A stretch of DNA of 64,000 bases from Chryseotalea sp. WA131a (GTDB lineage Bacteria > Bacteroidota > Bacteroidia > Cytophagales > Cyclobacteriaceae), in assembly GCA_025370075.1 (NCBI GenBank), contig CP073016.1:1426001-1490000 (forward strand), in the 5' to 3' direction. The position numbers and the translations under genes are program-made. Positions 53,298-61,013 of the stretch are shown here, piece by piece; within the stretch, counting starts at the first letter, position 1; every line of letters starts with the position of its first letter. A model generated the notes under the pieces. The model was not told the origin of the DNA and did not search any database. It was given only the letters and a program-made list of their open reading frames with translations.

Positions 53298-54326
53298 ATG
53301 AATCAAAAGCCAACACCAAACAATCTATTTTTATTGCAAGGCGTTACCTGGCTGGTGGTTTTTCTCCTGATGTTCCTAAATAAATTGCAATACAAGCCCT
53401 GGCTTCAGGGGCTTGCCTATTCCATCATCAGTTTATGTGTATATATGATTATTATTTATGTGCATGCAGGCTGGTTGATTCCACAATTCTTTTTGGCCAA
53501 AAAGTATTTTGTTTATACGTTATTAGCTATTGTCTTGCTGGTAGTCTTAAATTTCGGTGACATCTACTTTTCGTTGTACATTCAAAACACTTTTTTTTCT
53601 GCTGATAAAGTAAACCCTACCAGAAATATGATTTTGTCCAACGGTATCAACGTCATACTGGTATTTCTTGTTAGCATCTTGTTTATCCTTGCGATGAATT
53701 ATTTTCGCCTAAGCAATGCTCAGGAAACAGCAAAGGCTGAAAGGGTTAAAGCAGAGTTAGGTTTGTTGAAACAACAGTTGCAACCCCACTTTTTGTTTAA
53801 CACACTCAACAATATTTACTATGTGGCTCAAAAAAAATCTCCCGAAGCAGCGGATCTGATTGAGCGACTATCAGGAATCATGCGCTATTTTATTGAAGAG
53901 AGCCCACGGGAAAAGGTGATGTTGGAAAGTGAGATTGAGTTGTTGAAGAGCTATATTGAATTGGAGCGTATTCGGGTGAAGAATGAGATAGAAGTTGAAT
54001 TTAAGTTGGAAGGAGTTTTAAATGGCATTGGGATACATCCCTTGTTGTTAATGCCGATTGTAGAAAATATTTTTAAACACGGGATTGATAAAAGAAGTCA
54101 GGTGAACATTATCCGACTGCATCTGAAGGTGAACCAGGGACGATTGTACTTTGAGACACAAAATAGGTTAGTATTAACAACTGAACAAGAATACGCTGGT
54201 GGGATTGGCATTGCCAATCTTAAGAAGAGATTAAGTTTATATTATGGAAATAACTACGAAGTAAGTGCAAGGGTGGTGGAAGACTTTTATTTTTGCAAGG
54301 TCAATTTTCCAATTCATGAGCTTTAG
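53298..54326 (+). CDS. LytS/YehU-type sensor histidine kinase
   Basis: A 342-residue inner-membrane kinase. Four hydrophobic segments fill residues 10-135 (FLLQGVTWLVVFLLMFL, YSIISLCVYMIIIYVHA, FVYTLLAIVLLVVLNFG, INVILVFLVSILFIL), followed by a short coiled coil. The His_kinase domain carries LKQQLQPHFLFNTLNNIYY, with phospho-acceptor His164. The ATPase part has MPIVENIFKHG and GGIGIANLKKRL. Its stop overlaps the response-regulator start, so the two act as a pair. Confidence 0.93.
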   Translation: MNQKPTPNNLFLLQGVTWLVVFLLMFLNKLQYKPWLQGLAYSIISLCVYMIIIYVHAGWLIPQFFLAKKYFVYTLLAIVLLVVLNFGDIYFSLYIQNTFFSADKVNPTRNMILSNGINVILVFLVSILFILAMNYFRLSNAQETAKAERVKAELGLLKQQLQPHFLFNTLNNIYYVAQKKSPEAADLIERLSGIMRYFIEESPREKVMLESEIELLKSYIELERIRVKNEIEVEFKLEGVLNGIGIHPLLLMPIVENIFKHGIDKRSQVNIIRLHLKVNQGRLYFETQNRLVLTTEQEYAGGIGIANLKKRLSLYYGNNYEVSARVVEDFYFCKVNFPIHEL

Positions 54327-55020
54327 TTGTATAATCGTAGATGACGAGCCCAATGCCTTGCATTTGATGCAAGATTACATCGGCAGAACGCTCTTATTGG
54401 ATTTGAAGGGAACATTTTCGGATGCTGTAGAGGCACTTGAATTTTTACGGAAGAAAAAAGCCGTGGATGTTATTTTCACAGACGTAAACATGCCCATGCT
54501 AAGCGGTATGGATATGGCCGACATTTTACCCCGATCTCAGAGATTTATTTTCACCACTGCCTACAGCGAACATGCCTTGTCGAGTTTTTCCTATTATGTC
54601 ATTGATTACCTGCTTAAGCCCATTAGCTTCAAAAGATTTTCTCAGTCGGTGGCAAAAATTGAGCAATCCTTTTTGCATTCAACAAAAGACACTTCAGCGG
54701 TCGACCAAGAATTTATCTTCGTCAAAAGTGGAAAACAGTTCATCAAGATTATCTTTTCAGAAATTTTTTTTATCATGGGTGCTAAGGAGTATGTGAGCAT
54801 TCAAACACGGAAGGGAAAAATTCTCGTGTATATCCGCATGAAAGGAATTGGTGACCTTTTGCCGAATTACTTCATGCGGGTACACCATTCTTATATTGTT
54901 AATACCAAATACCTCGAAAGAGTACAGTCCGGAATTGTTGTGGTGGCGGGAATAAATATTCCGGTTAGCGACAGTTACAAGAATTCTGTTATTGTATTTG
55001 TGGACAAAACAGGACTTTAA
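54316..55020 (+). CDS. LytTR-family response regulator
   Basis: The ATG at 54316, inside the kinase's last codons, gives 234 residues; an upstream frame extension through the kinase is not used. The receiver domain starts CIIVDDEPNALHL with acidic Asp9/Asp10 and phospho-acceptor Asp56 in VIFTDVNMPMLSG, and Lys in DYLLKPISF. The C-terminal LytTR DNA-binding domain (about 135-232) includes FVKSGKQFIKIIFSEIFFI and FMRVHHSYIVNTKYLERV. The target promoters are unknown. Confidence 0.93.
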   Translation: MSFSCIIVDDEPNALHLMQDYIGRTLLLDLKGTFSDAVEALEFLRKKKAVDVIFTDVNMPMLSGMDMADILPRSQRFIFTTAYSEHALSSFSYYVIDYLLKPISFKRFSQSVAKIEQSFLHSTKDTSAVDQEFIFVKSGKQFIKIIFSEIFFIMGAKEYVSIQTRKGKILVYIRMKGIGDLLPNYFMRVHHSYIVNTKYLERVQSGIVVVAGINIPVSDSYKNSVIVFVDKTGL

Positions 55021-55033
55021 ATGAACCCTCCTT

Positions 55034-55057
55034 CACGCTGGTCACCTTACCAGCGTG
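55034..55057 (+). terminator. Strong hairpin after the LytTR gene
   Basis: CACGCTGGT-CACCTT-ACCAGCGTG, a perfect 9-bp stem, beginning 14 bases after the stop codon. No T-run follows, so it could be a factor-dependent or structural end. Confidence 0.5.
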
Positions 55058-55199
55058 CGGACAACACTTACAAAACTTAAAGTTAGATATTTATTTACCT
55101 TTTCACGCTCTTTAAAGCCTCAAAATCGCAATCCAAAATCTACGAATCCTAAAAATGAGTTTTTAGCCTTAAATTCGGTCAGATTTTCTGACAAAATAC

Positions 55200-55420
55200 A
55201 TGGACTATAAAATTGAATTTACCCGTTAAGAAATCACCCCCTGGTCGGGTACTCATGCTCAATAAAATGCTTGACGAAATGGATTTCGACAGTTTCCTTG
55301 AAGGGTTGGGATTGCCCAGGCAAGGATCCATCCCGGTTATCCATACGATCAACTCATCAAGCAGTTTACGAACAGCGAGCGGCTTCGTATCAATGGTTTT
55401 TAAAAATTTGCAGTTCACTA
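55200..55420 (+). pseudogene. IS1380-type transposase, N-terminal remnant
   Basis: From ATG 55200 the sequence reads MDYKIEFT-x-stop-EITPWSGT, then after a shift VLMLNKMLDEMDFDSFLEGLGLPRQGS, then in another frame PGYPYDQLIKQF. These match, in order, the N-terminus of IS1380-family transposases (ITPWGG, LLNKMLDKIGF, LPxQxSNRGY, QLIxxF). There are at least one stop and two frameshifts, and the remaining 350 residues are absent. It is dead. Confidence 0.65.
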
Positions 55421-55421
55421 A

Positions 55422-55443
55422 CCTTAAATGTGGACATTTAAGG
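55422..55443. repeat. Perfect 10-bp inverted repeat
   Basis: CCTTAAATGT-GG-ACATTTAAGG, directly after the IS1380-like remnant. It may be an insertion footprint or operator; no gene starts close by. Confidence 0.6.
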
Positions 55444-55977
55444 CACAAGTGTCGCGCACACCAACGAACATGCGGAAGACTTGCGCTAGTACGGGCCAGT
55501 ACGGAGGGGTATTCGAAAATCGCAACGCAACACCAACGCATCTAAGTTGAACAAAGCAGTTTAAAAGTAAAGAAGGGGCGAAAGCCTTTTTTTTCCTAGG
55601 CTGGATTGCCCTGATAGCGCACCTACTTTTTACTGTTATCCATAAGCAAGTGAAAGAATGTGAACAGTTTAGGAGTAATGGACATTTATTAGGCTGTTTT
55701 TTAGACACAGTTTATGACTATGGTCAGCATGGCTTCAAACAATTTAGGTTCCTACATCTGTTTTGTATCCATGTTATCCATGCGAAATAAATTATCGGCC
55801 CCCCAGCGTGAGGTTAATAAAATCCAGCTTGATATGTTTGTGGCCATTAAAGGGGGTGTTTTTCAAAGCATAGAAAAATCCCCTTAATTTTAACCTATTA
55901 ACCCTTTATAACACTTACTGAAAATTGGTCGGATGACAATAATTTATAATAGCATTTCTTGAACACTTTTTTTACTG
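55444..55977. other. Gene-free stretch
   Basis: About 530 bases with no convincing protein. The short open frames are of low coding quality. A match to TAnnTTTG (TATGTTTG at about 55832) upstream of the terminator at 55978 leaves room for a short transcript, but no -33 TTG is properly spaced. Confidence 0.4.
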
Positions 55978-56011
55978 AGCAAAGCCTCTCTTACGGGGGC
56001 TTTGCTATTTT
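55978..56011 (+). terminator. Rho-independent terminator
   Basis: AGCAAAGCC (55978-55986), an 11-base loop, GGCTTTGCT (55998-56006), then ATTTTTC. The perfect 9-bp stem with T-run is convincing. No annotated gene ends nearby on the plus strand, so it may end an unrecognised small RNA, or be left over from the deleted IS. Confidence 0.65.
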
Positions 56012-56057
56012 TCAAAGCCAACAATTATCAACAATCAGTGAGGTTTTTGTCTTAACT

Positions 56058-56112
56058 TAAGAGCACTGAATCGTATTAAGAGCACTGAATCGTATTAAGA
56101 GCACTGAATCGT
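56058..56112. repeat. Three tandem copies of a 19-bp unit
   Basis: The unit TAAGAGCACTGAATCGTAT repeats with exact 19-base period (equivalent positions 56062, 56081, 56100), the last copy ending GTAAA. It abuts the 3' end of the exonuclease III gene. There are no spacers, so it is not a CRISPR array. Confidence 0.9.
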
Positions 56113-56117
56113 AAATC

Positions 56118-56888
56118 CTAAATCTCTAATTTAAGCCCAACCGGGCAATGATCCGATCCAAAGTATTCATTGTAGATCAATGCATCCTTAATCTTTGGTT
56201 GTAATGAAGTGGCCGTTAAAAAATGATCAATGCGCCACCCTATGTTTTTTTCGCGGCCAAAAATAACCTGATTCCAATACGAAAACTTTTGCTGTTCAGG
56301 ATAAAAGTGCCGAAAGGTATCGGTGAAGCCAACCTCTAACAACTTCGTAAATCCGTCAATCTCTTGCTGCATGTAGCCAGCAGATTTATTGTAATTCTCC
56401 TTTGGCCGTGATAAATCAAGAGGCTGATGAGCCACATTAAAATCACCACAAACAATCACGGGCTTGCGCTTATTCAACCAAAGCAAATAATCGCGAAAGG
56501 CATTGTCCCACGATTGCCGATAATCCAACCGCGCTAATTCAGAACCGGAATTAGGCGTATAAACCGTAACAACAAAATAAGTGGTGAACTCGGCCGCAAT
56601 CACCCTCCCTTCTTGGTCAAATTCTTCCAAGCCCATATCGTAGGTTACATTCACGGGCTCTTCTTTGGTGATAATGGCCGTGCCTGAATAACCTTTTCTT
56701 GCTTTCGAGGAGTTGGCAAATACATGGTAGTCCGCTAGAAGTTCTAGAGCAGAAAGCGTTTCTTCCTTCGCTGCCTTGGTCTCTTGTAAACACAGGATAT
56801 CCGGTGCCATGGCCTTTACGCTTGTCAAAAAATCCTTTTTTATAATGGCACGAATGCCGTTCACATTCCACGATACAAAATGCTTCAT
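56118..56888 (-). CDS. xth: Exodeoxyribonuclease III / AP endonuclease
   Basis: This base-excision repair enzyme cuts 5' of abasic sites and resects 3' ends. The ATG at 56888 gives MKHFVSWNVNGIRAI, the usual start, and 256 residues; the upstream frame extension of 34 codons is ignored. Catalytic motifs are WNVNGIRA (Asn), LQETK (Glu), YTPNSG, GDFNVAH (Asp, Asn), and the C-terminal SDHCPVGLKL (Asp-His). All are intact. Confidence 0.95.
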   Translation of the reverse strand: MKHFVSWNVNGIRAIIKKDFLTSVKAMAPDILCLQETKAAKEETLSALELLADYHVFANSSKARKGYSGTAIITKEEPVNVTYDMGLEEFDQEGRVIAAEFTTYFVVTVYTPNSGSELARLDYRQSWDNAFRDYLLWLNKRKPVIVCGDFNVAHQPLDLSRPKENYNKSAGYMQQEIDGFTKLLEVGFTDTFRHFYPEQQKFSYWNQVIFGREKNIGWRIDHFLTATSLQPKIKDALIYNEYFGSDHCPVGLKLEI

Positions 56889-57081
56889 TGACCTTGATGT
56901 GCTATTTAGATGTTTATTCTTATTGGTAATCTTGAAGATGCTAAAATAGCGATGATTTAAGTGATTCACACGATGCCCAATCAAAAGCACTAAAATTTTT
57001 TATTGAAACAATAAATCAACTCTCAAATACGCAGGCCGTATATTTACTACCAATAATGGCCGAAGTAACACGGTTGTATAT

Positions 57082-58062
57082 ATGAAAACTTGGCGAACAG
57101 AATTGATTCCACAAAAAGCAGAATTTCAAATTTCGCTGGCGGATGCCGTCTTTACTATTGGCTCCTGCTTTGCGCAAACGATGGGAAATCAATTGCTATC
57201 GAACAAAATAAAAACTCAGGTTAATCCGTTCGGTACCGCTTACAACCCTCACTGTATTCATAGGTTGATTACCAGTTGTTTAGACAAAAGCCCCTTAGAG
57301 GGTAGTGGCATCCTAAATCGAGAAGGTCTCTTTTTTCATTATGATTTTCATTCGCAGCAATCAGCTACCACAGAAGAAGGCTTGCTAAAGAAACTAAGCA
57401 AGCTACATGAAGACCACTCTCATAACCTTAAACAGGCCAATGTACTCATCATCACCTACGGCACGGCATTCGTTTATCGAAGAAAAGATAATCAGCAAAT
57501 TGTTTCAAATTGTCATAAAGTTCCAGCAAGTGAGTTCACTAAAGAATTGTTGACGGTAGAAGAAATCATCGAATCATTTGAAAAGATGCATGATGCCTTG
57601 GTCAACAAAAATTCGACAATTAAAATCATCTTAACGGTAAGTCCTGTTCGGCACACTAAAGATGGGCTTGAACAAAATACTGTTAGCAAGTCGGTTTTAC
57701 GCTTGGCATGTCATCAACTAGCAGAGAGAAAAGGAGTGGTCTACTTTCCTGCCTACGAACTGATGATGGATGACTTGCGCGATTACCGCTTCTACAAAAC
57801 CGACCGCATTCACCCTACAGAAGAAGCCGAAGAATACATTTGGGAAAAGTTTATGGAAACCTATTTCAACCCAGAAACAAAAAAGTTCTTTGAAGAATGG
57901 CAAGAAATAAAGTTGGCACTTCAGCATCGGCCGTTTCATGAACACTCCACTGCACATCAGACATTTTTAAAAAACACGTTGAGTAAACTTCAAAAGCTTT
58001 CACCGAAAGCCGATGTTTCTTCAGAAATACTAGAACTAAAATCTCGCCTTGGCCATGATTGA
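57082..58062 (+). CDS. GSCFA-domain protein
   Basis: A 326-residue member of the GSCFA family (SGNH/GDSL-hydrolase-like), named after the motif found here in FTIGSCFAQTMGNQLL (about residues 26-41). Further features are NPFGTAYNPHCIHRLI, ILTVSPVRHTKDG and FYKTDRIHPTEEAEEYIWEKF, the last with a possible catalytic Asp-x-x-His. Family function is unknown; fold similarity suggests an esterase or acyltransferase. Its stop overlaps the menE start by eight bases, so translation is coupled to menaquinone synthesis, a common arrangement in Bacteroidota. Confidence 0.92.
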   Translation: MKTWRTELIPQKAEFQISLADAVFTIGSCFAQTMGNQLLSNKIKTQVNPFGTAYNPHCIHRLITSCLDKSPLEGSGILNREGLFFHYDFHSQQSATTEEGLLKKLSKLHEDHSHNLKQANVLIITYGTAFVYRRKDNQQIVSNCHKVPASEFTKELLTVEEIIESFEKMHDALVNKNSTIKIILTVSPVRHTKDGLEQNTVSKSVLRLACHQLAERKGVVYFPAYELMMDDLRDYRFYKTDRIHPTEEAEEYIWEKFMETYFNPETKKFFEEWQEIKLALQHRPFHEHSTAHQTFLKNTLSKLQKLSPKADVSSEILELKSRLGHD

Positions 58063-59125
58063 TCATCTAACCCTCAACGGAAAGAAGATTGACTTCCGTG
58101 ATTTTGGCAATGTGGATATCGCCTCCCTTTCTGATTTTGAAAAAAACACTCTTCACTTTTGTCAACAATGGATTTCGGGTAGCAAGCAATTTGAGTTACA
58201 GACTTCTGGTTCTACAGGTGAACCCAAAAAAATAACGGTAACGCGAGGGCAAATGGAGACAAGTGCCCGAATGACGATCGCTGCCTTGGGCCTCTCTCCT
58301 AATCAAACCGCGTTGGTCTGTCTGGATACCCGTTACATTGCAGGCAAAATGATGCTGGTACGCGCGATGGTAGGCAATCTTAACCTACTTGTATGGGAAC
58401 CGAGTGCCAATCCATTTGAAAAATTGCAAAACGAAACAATTGATTTCGTAGCTCTAGTGCCCTATCAACTAAAAACAATTTTGGAATCAGAACAACGTAA
58501 TCAATTCAATAAAATAAACCATGTCATTATTGGAGGTTCGCCTTTAGATGGCTCAGTAAAAAAAATGTTAGCGCATTACTCTTGCCAATTTTACGAAACA
58601 TTCGGCATGACCGAAACGCTTTCGCACATTGCTTTAAAAAAAATAAATGGGTCAGGAAAATCAGATTATTTTAGAGTTCTTCCAGGCATCCACATTCGCC
58701 AAGACGAGCGTGCCTGCTTGTGCATCCAGGCCCCTCACCTATCTACAGAAATCAGCACCAACGATGTGGTTGAAATGAAAAGTCTCGAAGAATTTATTTG
58801 GCTGGGCAGATTTGATAACGTTATCAATTCCGGGGGAGTTAAGGTCTTTCCTGAATCAACAGAACGAAAAATTGAAGCAATTTTTTCTGAACTCGAGATT
58901 GTCAATCAGTTTTTTATTGCTGGATTGCCCGATGAGAAATGGGGGCAAACAGTAGCACTGATTGTAGAAGGAAGCCTGACCGAAAATACTATTGAGAAGA
59001 TGCAGGGAAAAATTAAAGAGAGGCTATCCAAATTTGAAATACCGCGTTCAATAAAATTTCTTGAAAGGTTTGCTGAAACAGGAACTGGAAAAATCAATCG
59101 AAAAGAAACTATATCAAAACTGTAG
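58055..59125 (+). CDS. menE: o-Succinylbenzoate--CoA ligase-like AMP-binding enzyme
   Basis: A compact 356-residue acyl-adenylate-forming enzyme (ATG at 58055, after a TTG that is two codons upstream). The AMP motif is QTSGSTGEPKKITVTRG (about 50-66), followed by YETFGMTETLSHIALK, WLGRFDNVINSGGVKVFPES and TGKINRKE with the catalytic Lys. The N-terminus is shorter than in ordinary acyl-CoA ligases, as in Bacteroidota MenE. menC lies about 2 kb downstream on the other strand, which supports the pathway. It is the last gene of the GSCFA-menE pair. Confidence 0.87.
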   Translation: MIDHLTLNGKKIDFRDFGNVDIASLSDFEKNTLHFCQQWISGSKQFELQTSGSTGEPKKITVTRGQMETSARMTIAALGLSPNQTALVCLDTRYIAGKMMLVRAMVGNLNLLVWEPSANPFEKLQNETIDFVALVPYQLKTILESEQRNQFNKINHVIIGGSPLDGSVKKMLAHYSCQFYETFGMTETLSHIALKKINGSGKSDYFRVLPGIHIRQDERACLCIQAPHLSTEISTNDVVEMKSLEEFIWLGRFDNVINSGGVKVFPESTERKIEAIFSELEIVNQFFIAGLPDEKWGQTVALIVEGSLTENTIEKMQGKIKERLSKFEIPRSIKFLERFAETGTGKINRKETISKL

Positions 59126-59134
59126 ATAAAAAAT

Positions 59135-59554
59135 CTACTTCATTTTCATCTGAGCAAAGTAAGGGTGCTCGGGGTTTACAATCAATTGCTGACGGAGCGG
59201 ATCGATCAACACGTCCATATCTTCCAAAGGAATAGCACCCAACAATACTTCGGAATCCCCGGGTAATACCATGGCATGAGTAAGTGTGCGTCTGTTCTTA
59301 AATTTCAATTCAATAGGGCCAACTACTTCGCATTCTTTAATAGATCCATCGGCCATTTGGGCTTTGCGCTTTTCTAAGACAGGCAAGTCTAGCTGCTCCT
59401 GAATGTTTTCATTGATGGCTAGCATATACGAGTTTGTGTCTACAAGTGCATTTACAAAAATATGCCGAACTTCATCTTTATCGATTACATTTCTTCTTAC
59501 CATAGCTAAATCATCTGCATTGATAAGTTCTATTTCAGCATAAATCAATCCCAT
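59135..59554 (-). CDS. Retropepsin-like (clan AA) aspartic protease-fold protein
   Basis: A 139-residue protein similar to bacterial clan AA aspartic proteases. The usual DTGA/S catalytic triad is in LVDTNSYMLAINENI (about 38-52), with Asn where Gly is expected; downstream AMVLPGDSEVLLGAIPLEDMDVLIDP has the typical hydrophobic-hydrophobic-G motif (LLGAIPLE). It has no signal peptide. Such proteins are frequently encoded singly and their substrates are unknown. The altered triad may lower activity or be natural to the subgroup. It converges on menE with a 9-base gap. Confidence 0.75.
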   Translation of the reverse strand: MGLIYAEIELINADDLAMVRRNVIDKDEVRHIFVNALVDTNSYMLAINENIQEQLDLPVLEKRKAQMADGSIKECEVVGPIELKFKNRRTLTHAMVLPGDSEVLLGAIPLEDMDVLIDPLRQQLIVNPEHPYFAQMKMK

Positions 59555-59819
59555 ATTCTTTTTGTTAGAAAAATCACACCGCTACAAATGTACAATCTTA
59601 TACTCTACAGTAGATGAAATCAGTATAGGTGCATTTTCAAATTCGCAATACACTATTTGAGCCTTTCGAGGTCGGCACAAAACCACTATTCAAGGAATAA
59701 AACCTAAAATCACAATTCTAAAATCACAAATCAAAAATTTTTATCCCTCACTGCCTCCGTGGCCCGCGTGCACACGAACCACCGGAAAACAGATTTTGGC
59801 AACCGCTAAGTTAGTCTCT
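59555..59819. other. Spacer with AAATC-type word repeats
   Basis: No gene. ATAAAACCTAAAATCACAAT and TCTAAAATCACAAATCAAAA around 59697-59735 are the same kind of words seen before paaB. Confidence 0.5.
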
Positions 59820-60602
59820 TCAATTCTTTTTGCTCTTCAACTTTAAAATGTCTTTTTGTAAGTCCAGCACCACACTCGCCAATTGCTCAACGGATACATC
59901 GTTTTTGGTTTCTACATCCGGAAACTGAACACTGATGTATGCCTTTGCCGACCAAGCTTCCATTACATCGCTTGCATCAATTTGGTAGGGCGCATATTGC
60001 CTGTTGTCGGATACCAAAAACAACTTTCCCGTTTCTTCTAAGTAATTGAACACGCGCTTGTACACAATACCTTCTCGCTGCGAAACCAGGATATACGTTT
60101 TTCCGCTCTTGATATTCTTCAGGTTTTCGAGATGCTCACCAATCACAATAGTGCCCGGTAAAATCGGAAGCATGGAATCGCCCGAGATTTCAAAAGCACG
60201 ATAAGTTCCCTGCTTGAGAATAGGAAGCTGAAATCTCGGCAGCTCCTTCACATACTCGGTATCAGCATAACCATTCAAGTATCCGGCAGCCGCTTTCATG
60301 GGTACCAATTCGATATTATCCCTACCGGCTAAGTCTTGGGTAACCACCATTACATCTTTCCCAAAAGAAGCAGTTTTGGCCAATGGCTTTTCGGTGGTTA
60401 AATCTTTTCCAATCAAATCATCCACCGAAATTTTACAGACATCGGCAATCTTTTGAAGCAACTCTAACTTCGGTTCCGCGCGGCCTTCTTCATACGCTCC
60501 CAATAACGAACGCTTGATTTCTAACTTCGCAGCAAACTGATCTTGCGTTAACTTCATTTGTTTGCGCAATGCGCGAAGATTTTCATTTAGGTTTGTCATC
60601 AT
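59820..60602 (-). CDS. XRE/S24 LexA-like self-cleaving repressor
   Basis: A 260-residue transcription factor that joins a Cro/CI-type helix-turn-helix (about residues 6-62, LRALRKQMKLTQDQFAAKLEIKR) to an S24 peptidase-like domain. The latter has a likely self-cleavage site A106-G107 in MKAAAGYLNG, nucleophile Ser143 in EISGDSMLPI and general base Lys182 in VYKRVFNY, all intact. RecA-stimulated self-cleavage is the family mechanism. The N-terminus differs from classical LexA (winged helix). It follows an 87-residue gene after 63 bases. A palindrome upstream of that pair is shared with the dinB promoter. A short coiled tail (LASVVLDLQKDILKLK) ends it. Confidence 0.9.
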   Translation of the reverse strand: MMTNLNENLRALRKQMKLTQDQFAAKLEIKRSLLGAYEEGRAEPKLELLQKIADVCKISVDDLIGKDLTTEKPLAKTASFGKDVMVVTQDLAGRDNIELVPMKAAAGYLNGYADTEYVKELPRFQLPILKQGTYRAFEISGDSMLPILPGTIVIGEHLENLKNIKSGKTYILVSQREGIVYKRVFNYLEETGKLFLVSDNRQYAPYQIDASDVMEAWSAKAYISVQFPDVETKNDVSVEQLASVVLDLQKDILKLKSKKN

Positions 60603-60665
60603 TACTAATTTTAAAGCACTAAAGATTCTAACTTCTAACTACCATATTCTATCCTGACCATACCT

Positions 60666-60929
60666 TCAGGACTTCTTAAAAATCAATATCCGTCCGCTAT
60701 TTACTTGTTTCATACCCAGCGAGAATAAATTGCGCTGAAAGTACTTGGGTTGATCATTCATGTTCTCTACGTGACGGTGGATCTTGGCAATCACTTCTTG
60801 CAGTGGTGTAAATGGCTCAGCCAGTAAGTATCCATAAAAGTTTTCGGGGGCGCCTTCCGTTGTAAAGTTGACCTGAAATTTACCCGATGCTAACTTTTTG
60901 CTCTTCAATCTTAATCGTGCCCCTTCCAT
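60666..60929 (-). CDS. Small conserved-looking protein upstream of the S24 repressor
   Basis: An 87-residue basic protein of unknown function. It has predicted strands at the start (RLRLKSKKLASGKFQVNFTTEG) and a helix (PLQEVIAKIHRHVENMND), with an RNLFSLGMKQVNSGRILIF ending. No known motif. It is the first gene of the operon that contains the XRE/S24 repressor, just downstream of the shared palindrome, so it may be damage-regulated. Confidence 0.65.
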   Translation of the reverse strand: MEGARLRLKSKKLASGKFQVNFTTEGAPENFYGYLLAEPFTPLQEVIAKIHRHVENMNDQPKYFQRNLFSLGMKQVNSGRILIFKKS

Positions 60930-60945
60930 AACTAATTATTTTAGC

Positions 60946-60999
60946 CAAATATCGGTCAATTATCGAATTAAGCAAGAAATAAAACTAAATAATTTAGTT
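60946..60999 (-). promoter_or_regulatory. Candidate promoter and ACTAAA-N3-TTTAGT operator of the S24 operon
   Basis: The palindrome AACTAAA-TAA-TTTAGTT (60983-60999) lies just upstream of a probable promoter on the minus strand: TTG (60975-60973), 19 bases, GATATTTG (60953-60946, one mismatch from TAnnTTTG). The 15-base core ACTAAA-N3-TTTAGT is identical in its 12 arm bases to the one at dinB (38109-38123). Confidence 0.55.
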
Positions 61000-61013
61000 A
61001 TTGAGCAGAGAGT

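Noticed and set aside
56058..56112. Mini CRISPR array
   Set aside because: The 19-bp units are contiguous with no spacers, and there are no cas genes.
59820..60602. Prophage CI repressor
   Set aside because: XRE/S24 architecture fits, but no phage genes lie around it, and its neighbours are menaquinone and housekeeping genes.
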